Below are positions 1 to 8,589 of a stretch of DNA of 64,000 nt, piece after piece. This DNA is from Arthrobacter citreus (GTDB taxonomy: Bacteria > Bacillota > Bacilli > Bacillales > Bacillaceae_G), in NCBI GenBank assembly GCA_013200995.1, contig CP053688.1, positions 124,001-188,000 on the forward strand, read 5' to 3'. The notes below the pieces were generated by a model. The model did no database searches. It worked only from the letters and a program-made list of their open reading frames with translations, and was not told the DNA's origin. Made by a program: the position numbers and the translations under genes. Positions within the stretch are counted from its first letter, which is position 1; every line of letters begins with the position of its first letter.

Positions 1-102
1 TGCTGTTTCTTTCAAGTGCATGCCAGTCGGATACTCACCTGAAAGTATTAGATCTTTTATTTTTTCATATGCAATTTGTTCTAATGTTTTTTCCTTTGCC
101 AT
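1..102 (-). CDS. GntR-family transcriptional regulator, N-terminus only
   Basis: The reading frame runs off the left edge of the window, so only the first 34 codons are present. They read MAKEKTLEQIAYEKIKDLI followed by LSGEYPTGMHLKE. This is the first helix and turn of the winged-helix domain of GntR regulators: the pattern I...I..G.Y..G..L.E is typical. The ATG at 102 is preceded on the minus strand by AGGAGA at good spacing. The effector domain, probably FCD (FadR-like) or UTRA, is outside the window, so target and ligand cannot be inferred. Confidence 0.75.
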   Translation of the reverse strand, partial: MAKEKTLEQIAYEKIKDLILSGEYPTGMHLKETA

Positions 103-286
103 GTAGTTTCTCCTATAACATAGTGTATGTATTTCAGTAAAATTTTGTCTATTTTCCTATAGTATACTTATCCCTTAGTATACATTAAAAATGCAATTAT
201 AAAGCTATATGATTAATATATTTCACTTAAAGTTTCTTTTTATGAAACTGAGTAAGGGGAAATTTGCTGAATTTATAATAAATCAT

Positions 287-550
287 TTATGATCGTCCTT
301 TTAAAACTAATTCTTCATAGGCAGCTAACGTTTTCAAAAAGGAATTTTTCCTAATTTGAAAGTATTTTATTGAACCAGCAGCAAATCTATTTAGTAATTT
401 AGTCATCGTTTCCATTATTAAGTCATTTTGAGGGGGCTGTAAGATTAAGTTATTAAAATGATTTACTTCATTAAAATATAATTCAGATTCTCCCTCTAAA
501 TAGTGCTTAATGAACCCGGAAGATTCTAAAGACATAAGTGCTATTTTCAT
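287..550 (-). CDS. Small hypothetical protein (87 aa)
   Basis: I do not recognise this 87-residue protein. It begins MKIALMSLESSGFIKHYLEG and ends in a basic helix-like stretch. It has no signal peptide, membrane segment or known motif. The minus-strand ribosome binding site is weak (AAAGAAC region about 8 bases before ATG), and the gene stands alone between the GntR gene and a repeat element. Length and composition are compatible with a real small cytosolic protein, but a chance open frame in AT-rich DNA cannot be excluded. Confidence 0.4.
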   Translation of the reverse strand: MKIALMSLESSGFIKHYLEGESELYFNEVNHFNNLILQPPQNDLIMETMTKLLNRFAAGSIKYFQIRKNSFLKTLAAYEELVLKGRS

Positions 551-724
551 TTAGTTCTTTGTATTTACAGAATTATTTTTTTGAATTTTAAATCTAGTGT
601 TGTAATTTTAAAAAACAATAACAATACAAAAAGTATACAATAATTTATGAGAAATAATGTGAATTTAATTTTAAATAGTTCATGAGGTAATTGATGAACG
701 ATGGGATACGGGGAACTGAATGAA

Positions 725-1164
725 GAGGCTGTCCATTTTCGGGCATCCTCTTTTTTTAGGTAGTATTAAAGAATGTGAGACCTTTAAATAAACCAGTTTG
801 AAGGTACAAATAAGAGATCAGAAGCTACAAATAAAAATAGGGAATCTGCAAATAAATTTCTTAGAATCCTAAATTAGATAGAATATTACCTATACCGGTT
901 AGGGGTATATACCGTGTTTCACCTTAATAAAGGGGCAATAGTGGCTATGTATAAAAGGAAAATGTTAAGTTTCCTCTATTTCTAATTAAACCGACTAAAA
1001 AAAATTGAGTGATCCGTTATATATTAAAAAATATGGATAAACAAATCAACTATAAATAAGAAACACCCCTAAGATACCTTCCATTTTCCAACATCCAGTT
1101 TTAAGACTGAAAAAAAGTGCGGCCCAGTCAGTTCCACTATTCTTAGGAAAGCCTCTTTTTTATG
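725..1164 (+). repeat. Dispersed intergenic repeat element, copy A
   Basis: This fills most of the 700-base gap before gerXA. It starts with a terminator-like hairpin (GAGGCTGTCC, loop, GGGCATCCTC, T7). Next come three units of (T/C)(A/G)CAAATAA spaced exactly 21 bases (about 806-860), then a small hairpin ATACC-GGTTAG-GGGTAT near 890-908. A conserved tail follows (ATCAACTATAAAT near 1046; CTAAGATACC near 1070), and the copy ends in a CAGT-rich hairpin with AGGAAAGCCTCTTTTTT. The same order of parts recurs at 29764-30281 and 56045-56455, with a divergent inverted copy at 8590-8935. It contains no convincing ORF. Function unknown. Confidence 0.75.
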
Positions 1165-1210
1165 TGCAGTCTGCGTAAGAAAAACGTCATGTTATTTTTT
1201 TCCATAAAAT

Positions 1211-1239
1211 TGAATAATTTCCATTCCTGTTTCAAATTA
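1211..1239 (+). promoter_or_regulatory. Possible sigma-G-like promoter of the gerX operon
   Basis: TGAATA (1211-1216) and CAAATTA (1233-1239) lie 16 bases apart, ending about 27 bases before the gerXA start. They loosely resemble the sigma-G -35/-10 pattern expected for forespore-expressed germinant receptors. The -10 match is imperfect and the spacing is short by one or two bases, so this is only a candidate. Confidence 0.25.
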
Positions 1240-1266
1240 TAAAATAAAACCTACTAGGGGAACAGT

Positions 1267-2754
1267 ATGAGAAATAATAATAATCGTGTGAAAGAGAATT
1301 CTTCTCAAAAAAATTGGATTGAAGAATTATCGAAATCAGATGATTTCACTTTCTTTACAACTTCAAGTGATGTGGAAGATAAAAGTGTTTATCGTATCTA
1401 CTTTTTTCGAACGTTAATTAGATCTGAGATCATGCATGAGGAAGTACTTCCGTATTTAACAAAGAATCTAACATTACAACAATTAAAATCTCAAATTCCA
1501 GTTCAAGAACTGATTGTAACTACGGATAATTCTGTCGTAATCGAAAAACTTCTTGAAGGATATGTGTCAATTCAGTACGGGGATAATAAAACCGAGTGTT
1601 TACTTGTTGATGTTGCAAACAACATTTCAAGAACAATTGGTCCGCCTTTAATGGAATCTACTACTTTAGGTCCACAGATTGGATTTGTAGAAGATTTGGT
1701 TATCAACATAAATTTAATTCGAAAAAAATTACCTATTTCTGATCTTCATATTAGGGAATTTAAGGTAGGAACATTATCGAAAACCGGTGTTGCGGTAATC
1801 TATTTAAGCGAAATTGCTGATGAAGAAAATGTAAATACAGTAACTCAGCGGATTAACGATATTCAATATGATCATATTCCAGATAGTTCTTTTATTTCAT
1901 CTATGATCGGGGATAATACACATTCAATTTTTCCACAATCCATTCCTACTGAAAGAATTGATCGTGCAGTCGCAGGGTTAGTTGAAGGGAAAATTGTTAT
2001 TATTGTGGATGGCTCACCAAACGCGTTGTTGACGCCTGCGTTGATCGATGAAACTTTTATCGCAATGGAAGACTATTATGTCAATTGGGTACTGGCTACA
2101 TTTTTCCGTTTGATAAGAATGTTTGGTTTTGCACTTTCGATCTTTATAACACCTTTTTATGTTGCTATTTTGACTTATCATTATGAACTGATTCCACCTC
2201 GCCTACTTGAATCTTTAATCCTATCAAGAGCATCAGTGCCATTTCCTCCAATTATTGAGGTGCTATTTTTAGAAATTACAATCGAGTTAGTGAAGGAAGC
2301 GGGGCTTCGTTTGCCGTCAAAAATCGGGCAAACACTTGGGATCGTAGGTGGTATTGTTATTGGGCAAGCGGTTGTTGAAGCGAAGTTAACAAGTAATATT
2401 CTTTTAATTCTTGTTGGGCTAGGAACACTTGCTTCATACACATCTGCCATTTATAAGTTTAATAATACAATTCGATTTATTAAATTTCCTGTTATTTTAA
2501 TGGCGCAATTAATTGGCCTTTTAGGGATTTTTATGGGATTTATTTATTTAATAACTCATTTACTCCGATTAACATCTTTAGGAAGACCGTATATTGGGGC
2601 TTACCCTTTTAGAAAAACGACTGCATTTGATTTATGGGTTAGATTGCCATTTGCTGTTCAAAAAAAGAGACCTACAACTTTAAGACCAGCTAGTTTATTT
2701 CGGTCAACAAATGATAGTAAACAGCCAGGTCCACCAAGTGACTTTGATGAATAA
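1267..2754 (+). CDS. gerXA: Spore germination protein, GerA subunit family (GerXA)
   Basis: This is the A subunit of a nutrient germinant receptor in the spore inner membrane. At 495 residues it has the usual GerAA length. There is a soluble N-terminal half (about 1-260, with the family signatures SDVEDKSVYRIYF, GPPLMESTTLGPQIGF and GLVEGKIVIIVDGSP). A membrane half follows, with about five hydrophobic segments (RMFGFALSIFITPFYVAIL, IPPRLLESLILSRASVPFPP, the GLRLPSKIGQTLGIVGG loop, ASYTSAIYKF and a final helix). A GGGG-rich ribosome binding site precedes the ATG. It is the first gene of a three-gene operon. The germinant cannot be predicted from sequence. Confidence 0.95.
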   Translation: MRNNNNRVKENSSQKNWIEELSKSDDFTFFTTSSDVEDKSVYRIYFFRTLIRSEIMHEEVLPYLTKNLTLQQLKSQIPVQELIVTTDNSVVIEKLLEGYVSIQYGDNKTECLLVDVANNISRTIGPPLMESTTLGPQIGFVEDLVININLIRKKLPISDLHIREFKVGTLSKTGVAVIYLSEIADEENVNTVTQRINDIQYDHIPDSSFISSMIGDNTHSIFPQSIPTERIDRAVAGLVEGKIVIIVDGSPNALLTPALIDETFIAMEDYYVNWVLATFFRLIRMFGFALSIFITPFYVAILTYHYELIPPRLLESLILSRASVPFPPIIEVLFLEITIELVKEAGLRLPSKIGQTLGIVGGIVIGQAVVEAKLTSNILLILVGLGTLASYTSAIYKFNNTIRFIKFPVILMAQLIGLLGIFMGFIYLITHLLRLTSLGRPYIGAYPFRKTTAFDLWVRLPFAVQKKRPTTLRPASLFRSTNDSKQPGPPSDFDE

Positions 2755-2772
2755 AAAATGAGGAGATTTGAC

Positions 2773-3858
2773 ATGGCAACTTATAGAAGACAACAGGTAT
2801 CACCATATCTTCTGTTTTTTATTATTACAAGCTCTCAAATAGGAGTAGGTGTTTTAGGATTTCAACGAATTATTGCAAAATATGCTGGGTATGATGCGTG
2901 GATTAGTGTAATAATTGCTGGAATTTTAGTTCATGCAGTTGTGTGGTTTATGTATAAATTATTAATTGCTGCAAAAGGAGATATTATTGATGCTCATAAG
3001 CAATTGTTTGGAAATATTATCGGTTCAACCTTTAGCTTAGTCATTATGGTTTATTATCTTCTTTTGTCTATTTCTGTTTTAAGACTATATATTGAAATCG
3101 TTCAAGTTTGGATGTTTCCAACTCTTGCAACATGGGTATTGGCTACTATTATTTTATTTTTATTGTATTACATCATATCAGGTGGATTTCGAGTAGTAGT
3201 TGGAATTGCCTTTTTATCGGGTATCTTTACAGCACTGCTTTATGCTTTGTTGTTTCATTTGCCACATAAATATGTCCATATGGATAATATATTACCTTTT
3301 CTTGATCACTCATTTAAAGATCTATTATTGGCAGCAAAGCAGACAGTTTATACAATGGCAGGGTTTGAAATTTTACTAATGGTTTTTCCTTTCATTCGAA
3401 ATGGAAATACTTCACAAAAATTTGCTCAGTTTGGGGTTGCTTTTTCAACATTAGTTTTTACACTATCAGCATTTACTACATATTTACTTTTAAGTGAAAA
3501 ACAAATTCAACATATAATCTGGTCGAGAATATATATTGCCATGTTAATCCATTTTCCTTTTTTAGAAAGATTTGAATATATATTAATTTCCAGTTTCTTA
3601 ATCAAAGTTATTTCCATTTTAGCCTTATCATTATGGAGCACAAGTAGAGGATTAAAGTTAATTTTTAAATGGAAGCAAAAGTATGCATTAATCTTGATCA
3701 GTATAATTAGTCTTGTTGTTTGTCAATTACTTGAAACTCGCTATCAAATAGATGCATTTACTAATTATACAAGTAAAATTGCATTATACCTTTTTTATGT
3801 TTACATACCATTATTTTCAATAATCTTCATCATTACAAAGTCTAGGAAAACGCTATGA
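2773..3858 (+). CDS. gerXB: Spore germination protein, GerB subunit family (GerXB)
   Basis: This is the B subunit of the germinant receptor, an integral membrane protein of the APC-transporter-like Spore_permease family and the likely germinant-binding subunit. It has about ten transmembrane segments across 361 residues, starting MATYRRQQVSPYLLFF with the conserved SSQIGVGVLGF segment. An upstream in-frame ATG exists at 2758, but it carries the AGGAG ribosome binding site inside its own first codons. That places the true start at 2773. The gene follows gerXA by 18 bases and overlaps gerXC by four bases (ATGA), so translation is probably coupled. Confidence 0.93.
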   Translation: MATYRRQQVSPYLLFFIITSSQIGVGVLGFQRIIAKYAGYDAWISVIIAGILVHAVVWFMYKLLIAAKGDIIDAHKQLFGNIIGSTFSLVIMVYYLLLSISVLRLYIEIVQVWMFPTLATWVLATIILFLLYYIISGGFRVVVGIAFLSGIFTALLYALLFHLPHKYVHMDNILPFLDHSFKDLLLAAKQTVYTMAGFEILLMVFPFIRNGNTSQKFAQFGVAFSTLVFTLSAFTTYLLLSEKQIQHIIWSRIYIAMLIHFPFLERFEYILISSFLIKVISILALSLWSTSRGLKLIFKWKQKYALILISIISLVVCQLLETRYQIDAFTNYTSKIALYLFYVYIPLFSIIFIITKSRKTL

Positions 3859-4937
3859 AAAATTCCCTTCTTATCGTTATTATTTGTATTACTATATGTT
3901 TGAATGGTTGTTCACTTGTGCCATCAACGAATGTCAATCAACTAAATATTATTGAAGCTGCAGGATTTGACTTAGTAAATCCAAAACAAATTAAAGGAAC
4001 CGTTGTTTTTCCAGTCTTTCGACCAACAGGACAGACTGAGTTTAGTGTTTCTTCTGCAGATGGAGAAACGATAAAAAAAGTAAGAGAAAGACTAGATAGT
4101 CAAATAAGGTATCGATTAATTTCGGGTCAGCTTCGTGTTGTTACTTTTAGTTTAGACTTAGCAAAAAAAGGATTCTTTCCAATTATCGATACGTTTAATC
4201 GTGACCCAGCTGTCGGAAATATGATACAACTTGCAATAGTTGATGGGGAAACAGCTGATTTACTTTCATTAAAACAGTATACAAAGGAAAACATAGCACT
4301 ATATATCTATGATCTACTTCTACATAATTCTCAGACGGGACCTTTTCCTTATACGGATTTCGCTACGTTTATCTATCAATATTTTGAAGTAGGGCAGGAT
4401 GCATATTTACCTGTTTTAAAAGTTGTAAACGATAAAATTAAATTAACTGGAATTGCTGTATTTAAACAAGATAAACTCATTACGATCATACCATGGAAAT
4501 ATACCTTCATTTTTAAAGGGATGATGGAACATTATAAACAAGGCTTACATCAGTTCAAAATTGACGGGGAATATGTAGCAATTGATAATTTAACTTCCAA
4601 AAGTAAATATAGTGTTAAAATCAAAAAAGGGAAACCAGAATTTACAATTTATCTGAATATGAATGCAAGAATTCAAGAATATACTGGTGACAAACCAATA
4701 TTCTTTCCTAAACATATTAAACAATTAACTAAAGCAATTCAAAAGGATATTGAAAAAAATGCAAATGGGCTAATTTCGCTTCTTCAAGAAAAGAATATTG
4801 ATCCAATTGGATTAGGTTCAAAATTAGAAGCACATCAAAGAAACTTTAATTTGAAAAAATGGAATAAAGAATATTCTAGCGCAAAAATAAAAGTAAAGGT
4901 TAATTTAGATATTCTTCATACAGGAGTTGTTGAATAA
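3855..4937 (+). CDS. gerXC: Spore germination lipoprotein, GerC subunit family (GerXC)
   Basis: This is the C subunit of the germinant receptor, a lipoprotein anchored on the outer face of the spore inner membrane. The signal peptide ends in the lipobox LNGC (Cys about residue 19). The mature part begins with the typical GerAC sequence NQLNIIEAAGFDL, and the protein ends in the conserved alpha/beta third domain (about 250-360: PEFTIYLNMNARIQEY, LLQEKNIDPIGLG, KVKVNLDILHTGVVE). It overlaps the gerXB stop by four bases and is followed by a terminator, which closes the operon. Confidence 0.94.
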   Translation: MKNSLLIVIICITICLNGCSLVPSTNVNQLNIIEAAGFDLVNPKQIKGTVVFPVFRPTGQTEFSVSSADGETIKKVRERLDSQIRYRLISGQLRVVTFSLDLAKKGFFPIIDTFNRDPAVGNMIQLAIVDGETADLLSLKQYTKENIALYIYDLLLHNSQTGPFPYTDFATFIYQYFEVGQDAYLPVLKVVNDKIKLTGIAVFKQDKLITIIPWKYTFIFKGMMEHYKQGLHQFKIDGEYVAIDNLTSKSKYSVKIKKGKPEFTIYLNMNARIQEYTGDKPIFFPKHIKQLTKAIQKDIEKNANGLISLLQEKNIDPIGLGSKLEAHQRNFNLKKWNKEYSSAKIKVKVNLDILHTGVVE

Positions 4938-4962
4938 TACTAAAGTCAGGATGGGTAATACA

Positions 4963-5010
4963 GAGGCGTCTTGTGGTCAGATTTGACTAAAGACGCTTCT
5001 ATTTATATTT
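4963..5010 (+). terminator. Rho-independent terminator of the gerX operon
   Basis: GAGGCGTCTT (4963-4972) pairs with AAGACGCTTC (4990-4999) around a 17-base loop. A T-rich run follows. It lies 25 bases after the gerXC stop. Confidence 0.75.
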
Positions 5011-5149
5011 TGAAAAAAATGGTATTCCAATTGGTTTTAAATTGTATACAAAGTAATTAGGAATTATGCTAATATAATAATGCGTAAACATTAAGTATGA
5101 ATACAAGATTACAAATCAACTTTTATTAAAGGTAATCCCTGGAGGGAAT

Positions 5150-6265
5150 ATGCTTTTTAAAAATATTTTTATTACTTATACGATTATTATTAGTTTTTTT
5201 TATTTAACTTCTTCTGTTTTATGGGGAGGGGCAAGGGAAAGATTAACACGGAAATCAAAATTACATGAATTTATTATAGGGGTTTTATTAAGTTTATTGA
5301 CAATCGTGCTAATCAAATTTCCAATTGTTACAGATCACGGTACTAATATCCAAATAAGAGCACTTGGCATAGAAATTGCTGCAATTTTTTTTGGAAATGT
5401 AACATTAGTAACGATGTTTTTAATCGATTTAGTCGTGTTTTATTTTTTTTATGGATATAGTTATTCTTATAAATTAGATACTTCATTATTATTGATTATT
5501 TTATTAATAGGTTTTTTAATGAATTATCAAAAATGGTCAGAAAAGAAACGTTACTTTATACTAACTCCAATAATCATCGTAGTAAGATGTTACGTTTTTT
5601 ATTTAATGGATAAATGGGTATTAGCACCGATTGGTGAGATTGTTTTAGGTAGATTACTTCAAACGATGGGATATTGGATTTTAATGTTTGTGCCAGCTTT
5701 ATTGTTAAGTTACTTTATCGCATATCAAACACGAAATACTGAAATGAAATTAAAGAAGATGGAAAACATTGCAAATGTTGACAGTTTAACAGGGTTATAT
5801 AATCGTAGATTTTTTGATAAACAATTTTTGAATTTTTGCTCCAAATCTTATGAAAGTTCAATACCAATGTCTTTATTAATGATTGACGTTGATTATTTTA
5901 AAAAATATAACGATCTATATGGCCATCCAAAAGGTGATGAATGCTTAAAGAAGATCGCATTATGTCTGCAATCAGATACAACTAGTTCGTCAGGTATAGT
6001 TGCAAGGTATGGCGGAGAGGAATTTTCTATTTTGTTACCGAAAGCAAATCTTGACGATGCAATGAAAATAGGGATTCGTATATGTAAAAATGTAAAAAAA
6101 CTAAAGATTGAACATGAAGATTCTGAGGAAAAGTTAGTAACCTTAAGCATTGGTGTGGCATCATTAGTTGCCGAAAGTGAACAAGATATTAAAAAGTTGA
6201 TTAAACAAGCTGATCAAGCTTTATATAAATCAAAGCATAATGGAAGAGATCAAGTGAGTTGCTAA
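5150..6265 (+). CDS. Membrane-bound diguanylate cyclase (5TM-LYT + GGDEF)
   Basis: The predicted reaction is synthesis of cyclic di-GMP from two GTP on the cytosolic side of the membrane. The first ~195 residues hold five or six hydrophobic helices of the 5TMR_LYT sensor type seen in LytS and YhcK, with the typical VLLSLLTIVLIKFPIV and GIEIAAIFFG stretches. The GGDEF domain (about 205-371) contains DSLTGLYNRRFF, DVDYFKKYNDLYGH and the catalytic A-site RYGGEEF. No RxxD inhibitory I-site is present five residues before GGEEF, so feedback inhibition may be absent. The start has a GGAGGG ribosome binding site. The gene is monocistronic and is followed by hairpins. Confidence 0.92.
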   Translation: MLFKNIFITYTIIISFFYLTSSVLWGGARERLTRKSKLHEFIIGVLLSLLTIVLIKFPIVTDHGTNIQIRALGIEIAAIFFGNVTLVTMFLIDLVVFYFFYGYSYSYKLDTSLLLIILLIGFLMNYQKWSEKKRYFILTPIIIVVRCYVFYLMDKWVLAPIGEIVLGRLLQTMGYWILMFVPALLLSYFIAYQTRNTEMKLKKMENIANVDSLTGLYNRRFFDKQFLNFCSKSYESSIPMSLLMIDVDYFKKYNDLYGHPKGDECLKKIALCLQSDTTSSSGIVARYGGEEFSILLPKANLDDAMKIGIRICKNVKKLKIEHEDSEEKLVTLSIGVASLVAESEQDIKKLIKQADQALYKSKHNGRDQVSC

Positions 6266-6276
6266 TTTGATTAGAA

Positions 6277-6325
6277 AAACATCTATACTGCCATTTTCGA
6301 TAATGTCCTTACTAGATGTTTTTTA
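6277..6325 (+). terminator. Terminator after the diguanylate cyclase gene
   Basis: AAACATCTA (6277-6285) pairs with TAGATGTTT (6313-6321) around a long loop, followed by a T run. Confidence 0.6.
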
Positions 6326-6360
6326 TTCATATATAGTAGAAATGAAAATAATTTGAAAAA

Positions 6361-6402
6361 AAATCTAGAAAGCCTAAATTTAAGGTTTACTAGATTTTTT
6401 TA
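6361..6402. terminator. Second hairpin terminator, probably bidirectional
   Basis: AAATCTAG...GCCT pairs with AGGTTTACTAGATTT around a short AT loop, followed by a T run. It lies about 95 bases after the cyclase stop and may back up the terminator at 6277. Confidence 0.55.
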
Positions 6403-6493
6403 GTATATAAAAATTCTTTAATGATAAATATGCAGTTCGAATAATAATGATAGAATAGGGAACATAATATATTTTTAAAGGAGAGATATACAT

Positions 6494-6928
6494 ATGAAAC
6501 AGCAAAGCTTAGATCAACATGTTCGATATCACCCACTATTTCACTTTTTTGGTGCACCACTAGCATTAATCACAATTATTGGTTCAATCGTTAACTTATG
6601 TATTGCGATAAAAAATTGTGATCATATTTGGCTAGCGGTATTTATTCTATTTACCTCACTTTTATTAGTTATTTCATTTTTACTCACAAGAATGTACTCG
6701 AACAAAGTACAAGACCGTGTCATTCGTATGGAAGAAAATTTCCGTCATTTTACGTTAACAGGTAAACCGTTAAATCCAAAAACAACAATGGGGCAGATCA
6801 TAGCATTACGATTTGCAAGCGATGAGGAGTTTGTCGAGTTAAGTGAAAAAGCAGTAAATGAAGGATTATCTTCAAAAGAAATCAAACAGAGTATTAAAAA
6901 TTGGCGCGCGGATGAGTATCGAGTTTAA
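6494..6928 (+). CDS. DUF6526 family membrane protein
   Basis: This 144-residue protein has two adjacent transmembrane helices (about 20-40 and 45-65). A soluble C-terminal half follows, containing FRHFTLTGKPLNPKTTMGQ, QIIALRFASDEEFVELSEKA and a terminal WRADEYRV. This pattern matches the DUF6526 family of Firmicutes, whose function is unknown. The ATG has an AAGGAGAG ribosome binding site. It is transcribed alone, between the cyclase terminators and a bidirectional terminator shared with the convergent NlpC/P60 gene. Confidence 0.8.
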   Translation: MKQQSLDQHVRYHPLFHFFGAPLALITIIGSIVNLCIAIKNCDHIWLAVFILFTSLLLVISFLLTRMYSNKVQDRVIRMEENFRHFTLTGKPLNPKTTMGQIIALRFASDEEFVELSEKAVNEGLSSKEIKQSIKNWRADEYRV

Positions 6929-6954
6929 TACTATTTAAATGCTAAAAGATAAAC

Positions 6955-7010
6955 AAAAGTACCCTATATAGTAGACTGTTTAAATCGGTCTATTTAATAG
7001 GGTACTTTTT
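6955..7010. terminator. Bidirectional terminator between convergent genes
   Basis: AAAAGTACCCTAT (6955-6967) pairs with ATAGGGTACTTTT (6997-7009). An inner stem (TAGAC...GGTCTA) fills the loop. There are T runs on both sides. It serves the DUF6526 gene and the minus-strand endopeptidase gene. Confidence 0.85.
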
Positions 7011-7072
7011 ACTGAACAAGTAAAGTTGAACTTTTTCTATTAAGTCTTATAAATTTAAATAGTTTTCAAACC

Positions 7073-8332
7073 TTATTGAAATCTTTTAAATCCTAAAAAA
7101 TGTTGGTCCCAATATGTATTGTTTATATTAGAAATTGTTACACCTGAACTGCTACTTGCATGGATAAACTCTGTGCTATTAATCATAATACCCATATGAG
7201 AAGGCCCATAAGTATATGTATCTTTGAAAACGATTAAATCTCCAGGTTGTGCATTATTTACAGTTTTTAAGTTTGAGTTATTATACCAATAACCTGCAAC
7301 ATTTGTTCTTGGAAGTGACACGCCAAATTCTTTGAATACATATGAAATAAATCCACTACAATCAAACCCAGATGGAGTTGCTCCACCCCAAACATAAGGT
7401 ACATCTAAATACTTTTTTGAATAGGTTATTAAACTTTGTACATCAAACGTTTGAGAGTTATCTGGTTGAGAGTTATTTGAATTTGAACTTGTATTTGTTG
7501 CTTTTGCAACATAAGATGCACTAATATACCCTGTTAAGCCATTAACTTTAACTTTGTACCAACCATTTACGCTAGAGATCACATCTAGTTTTTGATTTTT
7601 ATTTACGATACCTAAAATCTGATAAGAAGTACCAGCCCCAGATCTTATGTTGACACTTCCTGTAGAAATGTAGTTCCCAGTGCTAACGACCGGATTACTG
7701 TTAGTATTACTATTTGATTCAGTTACTTTTGCAACATAAGATGCGCTCATATACCCTGTTAAGCCATTAACTTTAACTTTATACCAGCCATTAGAGCTTG
7801 AAATCACATCTAGTTTTTGATTTTTATTAACACTACCTATAATCTGATAATTTGTACCGGCCCCAGATCTAATGCGTACTCCATTACCAGTAGAAATGTA
7901 GTTTCCCGAAGTGACTACTTGGTTAGTACTACTATTCGATTCGGTTACTTTTGCAACATAAGATGCACTCATATATCCTGATATCCCATTAACTTTTACC
8001 TTATACCAGCCATTGGAATATGAGATTACATCAATACTTTGCCCTTTATTAACACTACCTAAAATTTGATAAGAAGTACCGGCCCCAGATCTAATGCGGA
8101 CACCATTACCACTTGATTTATATGTATTTGTGTTTTCAGAAAAAGTTTGCGCACTAGATTGCAGTGTTTTCTTAGGATCAATTGACGTGGCAGCTTCTGT
8201 AGTGTTTGGAACTTGAATGGCTACAAATGTTGAGGCAAGTCCTACTAATGCCACTTGGTTCATTGTTCTCTTCTTTTTTCTCTCTTTTTTTAAATTTAAC
8301 GTAATTAAGGTGTATCCTGACTTCGACTTCAT
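7073..8332 (-). CDS. Secreted SH3b x3 - NlpC/P60 peptidoglycan endopeptidase
   Basis: This is a cell-wall hydrolase that should cut the gamma-D-Glu to diamino-acid bond of stem peptides. The start at 8332 is chosen because GGGAAGG precedes it; a longer frame lacks a site. After a basic N-terminus and a signal-like helix (VALVGLASTFVAIQV) come three bacterial SH3 repeats (each with NVRSGAGT-like RIRSGAGTSYQILGSVNKG and WYKVKVNG...GYMSASYV). The C-terminal NlpC/P60 domain has the nucleophile Cys325 (FDCSGF) and His in SHMGIMI. Length is 419 residues. The repeats are nearly identical, suggesting recent duplication. A terminator-like hairpin lies in its leader. Confidence 0.93.
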   Translation of the reverse strand: MKSKSGYTLITLNLKKERKKKRTMNQVALVGLASTFVAIQVPNTTEAATSIDPKKTLQSSAQTFSENTNTYKSSGNGVRIRSGAGTSYQILGSVNKGQSIDVISYSNGWYKVKVNGISGYMSASYVAKVTESNSSTNQVVTSGNYISTGNGVRIRSGAGTNYQIIGSVNKNQKLDVISSSNGWYKVKVNGLTGYMSASYVAKVTESNSNTNSNPVVSTGNYISTGSVNIRSGAGTSYQILGIVNKNQKLDVISSVNGWYKVKVNGLTGYISASYVAKATNTSSNSNNSQPDNSQTFDVQSLITYSKKYLDVPYVWGGATPSGFDCSGFISYVFKEFGVSLPRTNVAGYWYNNSNLKTVNNAQPGDLIVFKDTYTYGPSHMGIMINSTEFIHASSSSGVTISNINNTYWDQHFLGFKRFQ

Positions 8333-8370
8333 TATTAAACCTTCCCTCTTCCCAATACCTAAATACAACA

Positions 8371-8404
8371 AAGAAAAATCCCTTACCTCAAAGACTAGTA
8401 AGGG
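8371..8404 (-). promoter_or_regulatory. Terminator-like hairpin in the leader of the NlpC/P60 gene
   Basis: Read on the minus strand, CCCTTAC, an 11-base loop, GTAAGGG and then ATTTTTCTT form a textbook intrinsic terminator. It ends about 40 bases before the start codon of the endopeptidase and not behind any minus-strand gene within 600 bases. This suggests transcription attenuation of the hydrolase gene. I do not recognise the ydaO c-di-AMP riboswitch or another known aptamer upstream. Confidence 0.55.
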
Positions 8405-8589
8405 CAAATCTTAGATATACATGAATTTGGTAATTAATTAATTAAGAATGTGAGAACACATTAAGTCTAAATTCTAACATAACTTCATATGTGAGTTCAC
8501 TTAATAAGGGGTAAATAATCAAAATATAATAAATTGGACAAATTTGTAATAATGAGATGTTTCTTGATAATTACTAAGATTATGGCTAT

